Under the pieces are notes generated by a model, which did no database searches, was not told the DNA's origin, and worked only from the letters and a program-made list of their open reading frames with translations. The translations under genes were made by a program, and so were the position numbers. From positions 1 to 64,000 of the forward strand of contig CAYSPT010000021.1 in the NCBI GenBank assembly GCA_964432985.1: 64,000 bases of DNA, given 5' to 3'. This DNA comes from CAYSPT01 sp964432985 (GTDB lineage Bacteria > Muiribacteriota > CAYSPT01). Below, in pieces: positions 33,861 to 42,961 of the stretch. Numbering within the stretch: position 1 is the first letter of the stretch; each line of letters opens with the position of its first letter.

Positions 33861-33933
33861 CATAGCTTGCAGACCTTCCTGTTTGATCCAGCATTATCCA
33901 TTGGATTTCTCTTCTTTCATAGCTTGCAGACCT
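33861..33933. repeat. 57-bp-spaced duplication of the rfbD 3' end
   Basis: CATAGCTTGCAGACCT occurs at 33861-33876 and again 57 bases later at 33918-33933. The second copy is coding (near the C-terminus of RfbD, GLQAMK in the reverse direction); the first is non-coding and forms part of the rfbC leader including its ribosome site. Confidence 0.75.
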
Positions 33934-34778
33934 GCCTTCACCGACATCGGCTTCCGTCCTGAAATTTGTTCAACTTTACCGGTGGATAGATCACATTTAC
34001 CAGGTCGTTGTGCTCTTTGCTCCAGCTGGTCGGTTGGAACCGGTCGGATAAGACCGTCGTCGAGGCCGAAGACATCTGCAACCTTGAGGCAGAGTTCATA
34101 CCGGTTGAGACATTCGCTTCCAACGGTGTGAAAGATACCGTTCTGTTCTTTCAATCCGGCGATCATCCCGGCCAGGTCGCCGGCATAGGTGGGACAGTTG
34201 TACTGATCATCAATAACTGAAATAGTCCTGTCACTTTTCAGTTCGTTGATTACCCATAGGACAAAATTTTTCCTTCCTTGGCCATAGATGACACTGGCTC
34301 TGCAGACCAGGTTATCCTCCTGGAGTACTAGCGTTTCCGCTTCCCGCTTGTGTATTCCGTAGATATTGAGCGGATGGCAGTCGTCCGATTCCCTGTACCG
34401 GGTGCTGCTGCAGCCGTCGAACACGTAATCGGTGCTGATATAAACCATCTTGACTGCGTGCTGGCTGCAGCATTCAAAGACATTCCGTGTCCCCTCGACG
34501 TTCACCTTCCATGATTTGTCCGGTTTGTCTTCACAACCGTCCACGTCACAGTAAGCAGCCGTGTCGATGACGAGCGCAGGTTTCGTGTGGGCAATAATCC
34601 GTTCGACATCGTTTTTCCGGATTACATCGAGTGGGTAGTAGGCGGCTTCAGGAACATACACCGGCGGATCTCCCGGGAGATAGGTGGCGTGCATGGTCCA
34701 CCCGAGCTGTGAGCTGTGTCGGAGGATATAGGAACCAAGCAGACCTGCTCCGATGACGAGTACATTCAGCTTATTCAT
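33894..34778 (-). CDS. rfbD: dTDP-4-dehydrorhamnose reductase
   Basis: A 294-residue short-chain dehydrogenase-like reductase, final step to dTDP-L-rhamnose. NAD(P) site VLVIGAGLLGSYILRHS at residues 5-21, YISTDYVFDG near 95-104 and YGIHKREAE with Tyr-x-x-x-Lys near 130-138. Length is typical. Its ATG overlaps the rfbB stop (ATGA), showing translational coupling. The last codons lie in a small duplicated segment. Confidence 0.92.
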   Translation of the reverse strand: MNKLNVLVIGAGLLGSYILRHSSQLGWTMHATYLPGDPPVYVPEAAYYPLDVIRKNDVERIIAHTKPALVIDTAAYCDVDGCEDKPDKSWKVNVEGTRNVFECCSQHAVKMVYISTDYVFDGCSSTRYRESDDCHPLNIYGIHKREAETLVLQEDNLVCRASVIYGQGRKNFVLWVINELKSDRTISVIDDQYNCPTYAGDLAGMIAGLKEQNGIFHTVGSECLNRYELCLKVADVFGLDDGLIRPVPTDQLEQRAQRPGKCDLSTGKVEQISGRKPMSVKAGLQAMKEEKSNG

Positions 34779-35776
34779 TGTTCAGTCAACGGCTCCCACC
34801 ACCAGTGGTTTTGGCGGTACCATTCCACGGTGTCCCGCAGTCCCTGCGCGAAAGGAATCAGGGGTTTCCATCCCAGTTCGGTTTGGAGCAGGGATGAATC
34901 CACCGCATACCGGCGGTCATGCCCGGGCCTGTCGGGTACATGCTCTATCCAGGTCTCGTCCCGGCCGAAGTTATCAAGGATGGCCCTGGAGGTATCATGA
35001 TTGGAAACTTCGCACGATGCTCCCACATTGTACAATGAATCGGGAGCTGCTTTCTCCAGGACGAGCAGGATGGCTCGGCAGTGATCTTCTACGTGTATCC
35101 AGTCGCGGACATTGAGCCCGTCGCCGTAAAGCGGGATCTTTTTGTCCCGGATAAGGTTGGTCACAAACAGGGGAATCAGCTTTTCGGGAAACTGGTAAGG
35201 GCCATAGTTGTTGCCGCAGCGCGTGATTACAGCGGGCAGCCCGTAGGTGCGTACTGCAGCTTTTACCATCATGTCCGCCGCCGCCTTGCTGGCCGAGTAG
35301 GGGCTGCTTGGTGCCAGGGGAGTTTCTTCGGTGAACCTGCCGTCAGAGTCACCCAGGTCGCCGTACACCTCATCGGTAGAGATGTTGCAGAAAACAACGT
35401 CCGGTTTCCAGCTCCCCTGCGAACACCAGTGCTTTCTGGCCGCTTCCAGGAGGACAACGGTACCCTTCACGTTCGTTCTTATAAACTTCAGTGGCCAGGT
35501 AATGCTACGGTCAACGTGGCTTTCGGCAGCGAAGTGCACAACCGTGGAAATCTCATGTTCGCTGAATACACGCTCCACGCATTCCCGGTCGGCGATATCA
35601 CCGTGGATAAAATGGTACCGGGGAGAGGATTCCACATCGTGCAGGTTCTCACGCCGCCCTGCGTAGGTGAGCAGGTCCAGATTGACGATGTCCCACAGCG
35701 GACGTTCCTCGATAATTAACCGTACGAAGTTGGAACCGATAAATCCGCACCCGCCGGTCACAAGGACATTTTTCAT
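34775..35776 (-). CDS. rfbB: dTDP-glucose 4,6-dehydratase
   Basis: A 333-residue extended SDR dehydratase: NVLVTGGCGFIGSNFVR at residues 3-19, HFAAESHVDRSI, ISTDEVYGDLGD (Thr-Asp-Glu catalytic region), and YSASKAAADMM. It converts dTDP-glucose to dTDP-4-keto-6-deoxyglucose. Start at 35776 gives an ATGA overlap with rfbA; the longer frame to 35827 would overlap rfbA deeply and is rejected. Second gene of the rfbABDC operon. Confidence 0.95.
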   Translation of the reverse strand: MKNVLVTGGCGFIGSNFVRLIIEERPLWDIVNLDLLTYAGRRENLHDVESSPRYHFIHGDIADRECVERVFSEHEISTVVHFAAESHVDRSITWPLKFIRTNVKGTVVLLEAARKHWCSQGSWKPDVVFCNISTDEVYGDLGDSDGRFTEETPLAPSSPYSASKAAADMMVKAAVRTYGLPAVITRCGNNYGPYQFPEKLIPLFVTNLIRDKKIPLYGDGLNVRDWIHVEDHCRAILLVLEKAAPDSLYNVGASCEVSNHDTSRAILDNFGRDETWIEHVPDRPGHDRRYAVDSSLLQTELGWKPLIPFAQGLRDTVEWYRQNHWWWEPLTEQ

Positions 35777-36645
35777 GTGAACGTAACCCTCTGCACAACG
35801 CTTTCCAGATAACTCCTGTACTCGCACTCCGGCAGGCAGGTGATGAGCTCCTTGAACTGTTTTTCGGAGATGAATTCCATACGATACGCTATTTCTTCAG
35901 GACAGGAGATTTTCAGCCCCTGCCGGTTTTCGATGACCGATACGAACTGGCTCGCTTCCTGCAGCAGGGAGGGATGCCCGGTGTCCAGCCAGGCCACTCC
36001 CCGCCCGAGTATTTTGACCTTCAGGGTTCCTTCTTCCAGGTATCGCCGGTTGAGGTCGGTTATCTCCAGCTCTCCCCTGGAGCTGGGCTGGAGCTGACGC
36101 GCATATCCCGAAGCCCGGTTGTCATAAACATAGAGTCCCGGAACGACATAATTCGATTTTGGAATCTCTGGCTTTTCTTCAATGGATAAAACGTTACCGG
36201 TACCGTCAAACTCGAGCACTCCGTACTGCCCGGGATTATTGACATAGTAGCCATAGATCAGCGCTCCGGAAAGCGTGTCGTTGACGATGACAAACTCCGA
36301 ACGGGGACCGAAAAAGAAATTGTCTCCGAGAATCAGCGCCGCCGGCGACCCGGCCAGCCATTCTTCAGATATGATCAGCGCTTCGGCGATACCTTTGGGT
36401 TCGGCCTGTTCCCTGTACACGATACGCAGTCCCCACTGGGAGCCGTCACCCAGCAATTTCTCAAAAAAGGGAAGATCCCCGGGGGTTGAAATTAGACATA
36501 TCTCCTTGATTCCCATGAGCATCAGGGTGGAAAGGGGATAGTAAATCATTGGCTTGTCGTAAATGATGTGAAGCTGCTTGGAAAAAACTTTTGTAATGGG
36601 ATAGAGTCTCGTCCCTTTTCCTCCGCTTAAAATAATCCCCTTCAA
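35773..36645 (-). CDS. rfbA: Glucose-1-phosphate thymidylyltransferase
   Basis: A 290-residue nucleotidyltransferase, first step of dTDP-rhamnose synthesis (dTTP + glucose-1-P). It has IILSGGKGTRLYPIT at the N-terminus, DKPMIYYPLSTLM near 25-37, and LILGDNFFF near 104 as metal site. TTG start at 36645 with AAGGAGG about eleven bases upstream. A promoter sits at 36718-36747. The rest of the 264-base gap to 36909 contains nothing else I recognise. Confidence 0.95.
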   Translation of the reverse strand: MKGIILSGGKGTRLYPITKVFSKQLHIIYDKPMIYYPLSTLMLMGIKEICLISTPGDLPFFEKLLGDGSQWGLRIVYREQAEPKGIAEALIISEEWLAGSPAALILGDNFFFGPRSEFVIVNDTLSGALIYGYYVNNPGQYGVLEFDGTGNVLSIEEKPEIPKSNYVVPGLYVYDNRASGYARQLQPSSRGELEITDLNRRYLEEGTLKVKILGRGVAWLDTGHPSLLQEASQFVSVIENRQGLKISCPEEIAYRMEFISEKQFKELITCLPECEYRSYLESVVQRVTFT

Positions 36646-36717
36646 ATTGGTTGGAACCTCCTTATTGGTTGGGAGACCATTAATGATCCTGCGATGTACC
36701 CTGTGAAGCTAATAGAT

Positions 36718-36747
36718 ATTGTATCCGTAGCGAATAGTCCAGTTCAA
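36718..36747 (-). promoter_or_regulatory. Reverse-strand promoter of rfbABDC
   Basis: On the reverse strand TTGAAC (36742-36747), an 18-base spacer and TACAAT (36718-36723), 73 bases before the rfbA start. The same TTGAA(C/T)-18-TACAAT layout occurs at 19612-19641. Confidence 0.6.
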
Positions 36748-36909
36748 TAACTATTTGCTTGGATCCATGGGGCAGGCAGAAATTATCAGTAGATGTACGA
36801 GTTTCTTTTTGAGGATACTCATGTAACCTGGTCTTAAACCGGGCATAAGGACATGATGTCAGACATGTGGAAGGACTGAAGGCTGATCTGTTCCGTGTCG
36901 CTGTGGTAT

Positions 36910-38109
36910 CTACTTCTCCAGGACGATGGCCCGGCGCCAGCGGCCTTCCCACTGCCGCAGGAACCAGGTTTTCGAAAACTCTCTTCGCACGCCGGGACGG
37001 CCCGGGTCGTTGACGATGATCTTGTTTCCTTTCATACCGACCACCACCATGTAGTGACCCGACTGCCAGGCCACTTCCACCCCGACGATGATGGGTTTAC
37101 CTTGCTTGAGGTTATTCTCGAGATAGTGAAAATCCACGTTGGTTTTCAAGGTGGTGTTGGGGAACCCGTTCTTCTGGGCATCGCTCACGATCCTGGCGGC
37201 ATCGGTGCCGCCGCGGCGTTTGAAATCGTAGATCCGCTCGGCGACCTTCCAGGTGGTTTCCTTGCGTCCGTAGTACTCGTAGACCATGGCCAGGGCGGTA
37301 GGGCCGCACCATGATTTCTGGTACTTGCCGTTGGCAGACTCGAGCTGGGTTCTCTGCGGTACTTCGACGTACACCTCCTGAGGCTTTTTTGTTACCGGTG
37401 TCTTGGGCTTGTCCGGTGCTTTGCCCAGTGTTATGTATTTCCCTGAGACCCATCCGGTGGCGCTGCCTAATTTGATCTGGTACCATCCGTCCTTCTCATC
37501 CAGTATCACCACGGGATCATTCGGTTTGAGGACATACATACGCTTGTTGTCGACGCCGGGGCCTTTGCGGACATTGAGTCCCCCCTCGGCATTGACAAAC
37601 CCGGGTATGGCGTTCGGGGGAAGGGGTTCTTTCGGAATAAACACTTCCGGCGGTTTCGGTTTGTCCTCTATCACTCCGTCCTGGCTGATATACCGGCTGC
37701 TGACCCAGGCTTCGGTGCCCTTGTAGTCAATCTTGTACCAACCGGGGCGCTTCTTCAGGATGACCACTTCGGCGCCATAAGAAAGGTTGCCGATTTTGCT
37801 GCAAAACGAACCGGGGCCGCTTCGCACCGAAAGCCCGGTGGTGGACGTGACACTTCCACTGTCCAGGGCCACGGGCTCAGAAGTGAACAGGCCTTTGAAG
37901 AAGTTGGCGACTCCTTCAAAAAAACGGGTGAGCCACCCCTTTTGCGGGGCGGGTTTTTCTTCGTCGATTTCAATTGACCGGACCGACTGCGGTCCCTGGC
38001 GGACGGCTTCCATCTCGTCGGAGACCACAACGTCGGGTGAGCCAAACAACATTATCCCGGCAAATGCCAGGCAGAGAACGATTGAACATACGGATACAAT
38101 ACGATACAT
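36910..38109 (-). CDS. Secreted SH3b-domain protein with C39-like peptidase domain
   Basis: A 399-residue exported protein. Signal peptide at residues 1-23 (YRIVSVCSIVLCLAFAG), two bacterial SH3 modules (about 88-143 with LSVRSGPG and 172-228 with LNVRKGPG), then a Peptidase_C39-like domain from about 245. Probable catalytic residues are Cys in SWCGPTALAM, His in SGHYMVVVG and Asp in IVNDPG. SH3b domains usually bind peptidoglycan, so a wall-associated cysteine peptidase or amidase is likely. Start at 38109 is supported by GAGGAG eight bases upstream. TATAAT on the reverse strand at 38132-38137 may be its -10. Confidence 0.85.
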   Translation of the reverse strand: MYRIVSVCSIVLCLAFAGIMLFGSPDVVVSDEMEAVRQGPQSVRSIEIDEEKPAPQKGWLTRFFEGVANFFKGLFTSEPVALDSGSVTSTTGLSVRSGPGSFCSKIGNLSYGAEVVILKKRPGWYKIDYKGTEAWVSSRYISQDGVIEDKPKPPEVFIPKEPLPPNAIPGFVNAEGGLNVRKGPGVDNKRMYVLKPNDPVVILDEKDGWYQIKLGSATGWVSGKYITLGKAPDKPKTPVTKKPQEVYVEVPQRTQLESANGKYQKSWCGPTALAMVYEYYGRKETTWKVAERIYDFKRRGGTDAARIVSDAQKNGFPNTTLKTNVDFHYLENNLKQGKPIIVGVEVAWQSGHYMVVVGMKGNKIIVNDPGRPGVRREFSKTWFLRQWEGRWRRAIVLEK

Positions 38110-38191
38110 AGCAGAGACTCCTCTCTCTACCATTATATAGTACGATAAAATAGTTAAGTTACACAAATAAGCTCGGAAAATGGAAATGCAC

Positions 38192-39055
38192 TTATGTCCT
38201 GGGAAGTCGATCTGATGGAAAGGGACTGAGCCAGGCCGGAGTCGTATAAACTCCCTTGAAGCGGTCGTTGTTAACTTCCTGTCCCAACTTCGGTTTCTGC
38301 CCTATGACTACGATGTGGAAGGGACGGCAAAGCTCGACCGAGAGAATTTGCAGTCCCGTGTGATGAACTGTCTCAACCGCCAGACGGGTATCAAAAACAT
38401 GATGATGCAGGCAGCGGTTTTCCGAATTCCGTATCGACCGCTGCTTGAAAGTCTGGAAGTCGCCCGCTCCAGGGGCTCTGGTCAGATCGTGCAGTCTCAG
38501 GCTTTCTTCCAGATGTGTCATATCATCTTCGGTCACGTGCCGTTTGAAATCCTGAATTAAATGCTCCATCGGAGTTACCGGTCTGCGGTGATCGAAGGTG
38601 CCGTCCTTGTGTGGAACGACAAGCACGAGCAGCCCTTCCTCCTTGAGAACACGAGTCCATTCTGACAGGGCCTGGAGCGGATTTGCAATATGCTCCAGAC
38701 AGTGCGATGAGAGGACGAAATCGTACGAGGACGACTCAATACAGCTGAGATTGCTTGCCTCTGCTATGTATTGGCGCCCGGGCGCTCTTCGCTTATTAAA
38801 AACGAACGTATCTCCTTCGTGGACTGTACCCTCCCATATGGTATGCCTGGCGAAAGTGCAATTATCGATACGGGCGGCGGCTGTATAGACGGGAATCAAG
38901 CCCGTCCGCCTGAAGATGCTGCTCGGCCCCCCAATCTCCAGGCCGAACCTGGATTTGAAGAACGGCTTACAATGCGGGTAAAATGCAAGGCAGCGGGGTA
39001 GAATATAGCAATAGGCAACTTTGAGCAAACCGACTATTCTATTTATTATGCCCAT
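38192..39055 (-). CDS. Class I SAM-dependent methyltransferase (Methyltransf_11 type)
   Basis: A 287-residue methyltransferase: FGLEIGGPSSIFRRTG near residues 38-53 as SAM loop, then FVLSSHCLEHIANPLQAL, the Methyltransf_11 signature, and LLVLVVPHKDG. The N-terminus carries a hydrophobic helix. Similar enzymes are frequent at the edges of glycan loci, but the substrate is unknown. Start at 39055 rather than 39079 keeps it clear of the preceding gene. It follows the DUF4139 gene by 13 bases. Confidence 0.78.
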   Translation of the reverse strand: MGIINRIVGLLKVAYCYILPRCLAFYPHCKPFFKSRFGLEIGGPSSIFRRTGLIPVYTAAARIDNCTFARHTIWEGTVHEGDTFVFNKRRAPGRQYIAEASNLSCIESSSYDFVLSSHCLEHIANPLQALSEWTRVLKEEGLLVLVVPHKDGTFDHRRPVTPMEHLIQDFKRHVTEDDMTHLEESLRLHDLTRAPGAGDFQTFKQRSIRNSENRCLHHHVFDTRLAVETVHHTGLQILSVELCRPFHIVVIGQKPKLGQEVNNDRFKGVYTTPAWLSPFPSDRLPRT

Positions 39056-39068
39056 ATTATTCGGTGGA

Positions 39069-40736
39069 TTATAATCCAACCGGCGGTGTCTCCTTTGGAT
39101 ACTGGATCAGGGCCCCGGTACGCACTTCAGCCGTTTGTTTGCCCTCGATCTTCAGTTTCCACATCAGGACGCCTTCCCTGTCCTGGTAGTCCCTTGCAGT
39201 GGGCTTCGGCTTGGCTTCCAGTGATTTGACTTCGATCTTGTCGGTGGTTGAGACCGGCAGGCTGTCAAGCAGCATCACCTCTACCGGTTCTTCTTTCAGA
39301 TTCTCCACCACCGTCTTGTAGGCCAGTTTGCGGGACACGGTGTGACGTTCGAACTTGCCCAGGAAGGTCTCCTTGACCTTATCACGGGTGAGGTCGCGGT
39401 TCACGGTGACACCCCGCTCGACGCCCAGGTTCAGGAGGAAATCCTCCCCCGGTTTTTTCTCGTCCAGGATGGTGCAGCCCACGAACCGTCCGCCGAAGTA
39501 GACGTTCAGGGCGCCGGCCAGCATCTCCTTGTCCGGTGCCGCTTTACACACCAGGAACACCATCGGCTGCAGCCGGGGCACCGCGTAATGGAAGAACTCT
39601 CCTTCCAGCGGCCGGGCGAACAGGGGAAGAATGGTTTCCTGGTCGCTGGAGTTGATGGTCAAGGTCTGGGGAAGCTGGTACTCGAACGCAGTGGGAAGCT
39701 CTGTTTTGGCGGCCGCGGCGAATCCGGCTTCAGTATCTTCATCCGGTTCCATGGACGCTGCTTCCGGCTCTGGCGGAGGAGGCGCTGACTTTTTACTTAC
39801 CCTGGCCGAAGCGGCAGCCATGGGAACCGCCGCCATGTCAGCCATGTCTTCATACTCGGCGTAGCGGGGAAGTTCCAGGTACCACGGTTCGGCTCCGGGA
39901 AGAGAGGTGCCCCTGACCGGAACTACATTCGACACTGATAGGCGCACGCGCTCCCAGTCTTCCCCCGTCTGCTGCGTAATCAGGGAGAACATGGTCAGGG
40001 TGACCCCGGACAGGTCCAGCGGGATGTCGACCTTGTAAACAGGTTCCCAGGAGGCGTAGTAGGTGATGTAGGAGGTGGTGATGCTGATTTCCTGGTCCTG
40101 GTAGGCGTGAAACAGGATTTCCACCACTTTGCTGGTGCCGTCCCCGGCCCGGTTCAAGGATTTCAGCTCCCGTTTCACCAGCTCGATGTCCACCTCCAGG
40201 TCTTCCTGTTTAAAATCCAGTTCCTTATTTTTTTCGGACAGGTTCCCATAGCTGCTATCGAGAAATTCCAGGGTTTTTTCCAGCTTTGTCGTGGCCGGTA
40301 TGCTGGTTTTCAGCTCTCGGGGAATTTCAACCCGGGCGAAATCGATAAACGAATCGAGAAACTTTCCCTGCTTGCCCAATACCTCTTTCTTTTCGGTTAT
40401 GATCTGCTTTTTCCGCTCCAGGCTTTTGAGCTTCTTTTCCAGGTCCCTGACTTGTTTCTGCGGCGCTTCTTTCGTCGGGATTTCCCTGTACTGCACGCTC
40501 AGCACTTCGCCCTCTCCAAACACGTTTGACTGCACCGAATCGCCGTCCACCGAGAAGGCGTTGAGTTCGAAGCGCAGACGGTTCATACCTTCGGTGGTCT
40601 TCGCTTTCGCTTTCCGTTTCACATGGGCCTGGTTGGAAAAGACGACCACTTCGTCTATGGTATTGCGTTTCCCATTAGGGATATACTCGTCAACAGCATA
40701 GTAACTTTTCGGCTGGATCTTGCTTCGCGCACTCAT
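39069..40736 (-). CDS. DUF4140/DUF4139 domain protein
   Basis: A 555-residue protein. The N-terminal DUF4140-like region (VVVFSNQAHVKRKAKAKT) is followed by a long coiled coil (about 90-215, rich in E, K, L), and then the DUF4139 beta-rich domain beginning around ITTSYITYYASWEPVYKVD. A Pro/Ala/Glu-rich linker (around 305-345) interrupts it. The family is sometimes called mucoidy-inhibitor A-like; the molecular role is unknown. No signal peptide. GAGGGGG precedes ATG at 40736. Confidence 0.82.
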   Translation of the reverse strand: MSARSKIQPKSYYAVDEYIPNGKRNTIDEVVVFSNQAHVKRKAKAKTTEGMNRLRFELNAFSVDGDSVQSNVFGEGEVLSVQYREIPTKEAPQKQVRDLEKKLKSLERKKQIITEKKEVLGKQGKFLDSFIDFARVEIPRELKTSIPATTKLEKTLEFLDSSYGNLSEKNKELDFKQEDLEVDIELVKRELKSLNRAGDGTSKVVEILFHAYQDQEISITTSYITYYASWEPVYKVDIPLDLSGVTLTMFSLITQQTGEDWERVRLSVSNVVPVRGTSLPGAEPWYLELPRYAEYEDMADMAAVPMAAASARVSKKSAPPPPEPEAASMEPDEDTEAGFAAAAKTELPTAFEYQLPQTLTINSSDQETILPLFARPLEGEFFHYAVPRLQPMVFLVCKAAPDKEMLAGALNVYFGGRFVGCTILDEKKPGEDFLLNLGVERGVTVNRDLTRDKVKETFLGKFERHTVSRKLAYKTVVENLKEEPVEVMLLDSLPVSTTDKIEVKSLEAKPKPTARDYQDREGVLMWKLKIEGKQTAEVRTGALIQYPKETPPVGL

Positions 40737-40848
40737 GACAAACCCCCTCATAAAGGTAGCTTAATATCACACATAATAAAGATTGGCTAGTGAATTTATA
40801 CCACATGATTTTCAGGCTGAGAAGAGACACCGGGCACTCGTGGGAGAC

Positions 40849-41949
40849 TTAGCCCCGCTGGAGGGTGAGCAGGACGATTTCCGAGCGTGAGAAGAGCCGC
40901 ATGGGCGGTCCCCAGGTGTTTGTCCCGCAGGATGTATAGATGTGCGCCTTGTTCTTACGGTAGAGCCCCCAGGGGTAGCGGTAGCTGACGTAGATGATGA
41001 GGTCCAGCGGTGGAATCTGCCCGGCATGAAAGTGTCCCGAAAACTGCAGGTCCACACCGTGCTGTTCCGCCTCCTCAAAGACGGTGGGGCGGTGGGCCAG
41101 GAGGATCACCGGTTTGTCCGAATCGCACTGCTGCAGAATCTGGGCAAGGGAGGGGAGCTGCACCCCGAACCTCCGGGCGGCAAAGTCGTCGATACCCGCT
41201 ACCTGCAGGGAGCCGGCCACGGTGACGGCCCTGTTGTCCAGTACGGTGATCCCGGCAGCCTTCGCGAACTCGATAAATCCTTCCTTGCCCGAGTAGAAAT
41301 CGTGGTTCCCGGTCACGGCAAAAACTCCATGCCCGGCTGCCAGCTGCTTCAGAAGCCCGGTGTAGTCGCTGGACACATCAATGTGATGGTCTAAGACATC
41401 TCCGGTGATGACCACCAGGTCGGGGTTAAGTCCGTTGCAGGTGTCCACCGTTTTTTGCAGCCATTGAGAGGAGGTCATAGAGCCGAGATGGAGGTCCGAA
41501 AGATGAAGGATGGTAAAACCGGCCAGGTCGGAAGATAGGTTCTCTACAGGGATGGAAAAACGGCGTATACAGGGCTGTCGTGCGGCGTTGACCACTGAAT
41601 AAACAGCCGCCGCAAGCGTCAGGCAGAGCGTGATGAGAGTCAGCACCCGGGTGTGCTGGGGAACGGCAAGGGTTACCAGGATTTTAACTGCGAAGAACGA
41701 AAACCCGATACACACCAGGCCGAACCAGGCGGCTCCTCCGAGCAAAAATGAGGAGATGGGAAACCGGTGTCTCAGAAAGAGCATGACATAGTAAGACAAA
41801 CCACCGGCGAGGAACACTATCCTGGCGATCATCAGGGAGGTCCGGGACAGTCCGAGACCGGAAACTATCTGGCGGTAGAAAAAGTAGTGGAGTCCCGAAT
41901 AAATCAGGGTGAACATGAGCAGAAAAAAAACGAAACCCGGGCGGTTCAT
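40849..41949 (-). CDS. Membrane-anchored metallophosphoesterase
   Basis: A 366-residue protein with four N-terminal membrane spans (residues 7-140) and a calcineurin-like phosphoesterase domain: ILHLSDLHLGS (D-x-H), VITGDVLDH (GD), VTGNHDFYSG (GNHD), LLAHRP and FSGHFHAGQ (GHxH). All metal ligands are present. Relatives (YaeI/YkuE type) hydrolyse lipid or UDP-linked phosphates near the membrane. It is followed by the 97-base gap before the DUF4139 gene. Confidence 0.9.
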   Translation of the reverse strand: MNRPGFVFFLLMFTLIYSGLHYFFYRQIVSGLGLSRTSLMIARIVFLAGGLSYYVMLFLRHRFPISSFLLGGAAWFGLVCIGFSFFAVKILVTLAVPQHTRVLTLITLCLTLAAAVYSVVNAARQPCIRRFSIPVENLSSDLAGFTILHLSDLHLGSMTSSQWLQKTVDTCNGLNPDLVVITGDVLDHHIDVSSDYTGLLKQLAAGHGVFAVTGNHDFYSGKEGFIEFAKAAGITVLDNRAVTVAGSLQVAGIDDFAARRFGVQLPSLAQILQQCDSDKPVILLAHRPTVFEEAEQHGVDLQFSGHFHAGQIPPLDLIIYVSYRYPWGLYRKNKAHIYTSCGTNTWGPPMRLFSRSEIVLLTLQRG

Positions 41950-41974
41950 TTGTGGCGTAGCCTTTTCCGTATGA

Positions 41975-42010
41975 GTTTACGAGAAGGTGTGTGTTTACGA
42001 GAAGGTGTGT
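41975..42010. repeat. 18-bp tandem repeat (two copies)
   Basis: GTTTACGAGAAGGTGTGT occurs twice back to back at 41975-41992 and 41993-42010, between the metallophosphoesterase start and the end of the next reverse gene. Non-coding. Confidence 0.8.
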
Positions 42011-42020
42011 TCACAGCGGT

Positions 42021-42935
42021 TCATTCTTCCAGGAATTCTACCTCGCCCTTAGCCGCCTGTGCCATCCAGTGCTCGGGATACAGGTCGATAAGCTGATTGA
42101 ATGTCACCACGGCTTCCTTTTTCCGGCCGCCTGCTTCCTGTGATTTGGCCAGGTAGAACAGCGACTCCGTCACCAGGTCGATGGTTTCGTCAGAGACGCC
42201 GGAAGAAGCCATGATAGTGTCGTGCACCTTCCGGTATATGCCCGCCGCTTTGCTGTACTCGTCGTTCAAGAGATAATACGCGGCCAGGTTGATCATCTCC
42301 GCCGCCGATGCGGGCTGGTTGGTTTGGATCTTTACCTTCAGGAAAAGGTTTCCCTTGAATCCGAACCAGGTGCTTGCGGGAGAAAACGGTACCCCGCATT
42401 TGTGGTAGGCAATAGGGGTGTCGCTGACCAGGAAGGCCTGCCCGTTTTCACGCTTGATAGAGTACTCGGCAGTTCCTATTTGAGCAAAACCGGTGTACTT
42501 TACGAACCTGTCCCCCAGCACGAAGAACATGCAGGGCTCGTGGCCGCTGCTGCTCCCCGGCGTCCACACGGAGATGACCGCCGAGAGGGATTTCGGTCCC
42601 GGTACAAAGGCGAAATCGGAGCACTGAATTACCGATTCCGATAGGAGAGTGTTCCGGCTGTATGTCCCGCCGTCCGCCTGTTTGAGCAGGACGCTGAGAG
42701 CGTGCTCGGACAGAAGCTGCCCTTTCTTTTCTATGGTTGAATAGATGATGAAATCGTTCAAACCATTCTGATTGACATCCACCAGACGGTAATCGACTAT
42801 GGTTTCTCCCGGGAGTGCCAATTTTTCGAGCTCGGGGGGGACCGGTATGCCACCCTCGGCTTCGGCTATACCTGTCGCCGTGGTGAGAAACATTGCCATA
42901 ATCATGAATCCCGCTGTCAGTCGTGTGATGTTCAT
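42021..42935 (-). CDS. Secreted protein of unknown function with C-terminal TPR-like region
   Basis: A 304-residue exported protein: signal peptide to about residue 26 (LTAGFMIMAMFLTTATGIAEA), a segment YRLVDVNQNGLNDFIIYS with a calcium-loop-like D-x-N-x-N-G, and a C-terminal helical repeat region (MINLAAYYLLNDEYSKAAGIYR and VVTFNQLIDLYPEHWMAQAA) that looks like two TPR units. AGGAG ten bases before ATG at 42935. It follows the SH3b transglycosylase gene by 26 bases. No enzyme motif is visible; a periplasmic scaffold role is only a guess. Confidence 0.72.
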   Translation of the reverse strand: MNITRLTAGFMIMAMFLTTATGIAEAEGGIPVPPELEKLALPGETIVDYRLVDVNQNGLNDFIIYSTIEKKGQLLSEHALSVLLKQADGGTYSRNTLLSESVIQCSDFAFVPGPKSLSAVISVWTPGSSSGHEPCMFFVLGDRFVKYTGFAQIGTAEYSIKRENGQAFLVSDTPIAYHKCGVPFSPASTWFGFKGNLFLKVKIQTNQPASAAEMINLAAYYLLNDEYSKAAGIYRKVHDTIMASSGVSDETIDLVTESLFYLAKSQEAGGRKKEAVVTFNQLIDLYPEHWMAQAAKGEVEFLEE

Positions 42936-42961
42936 TACGTTCTCACTCCTCGTTTCATTAT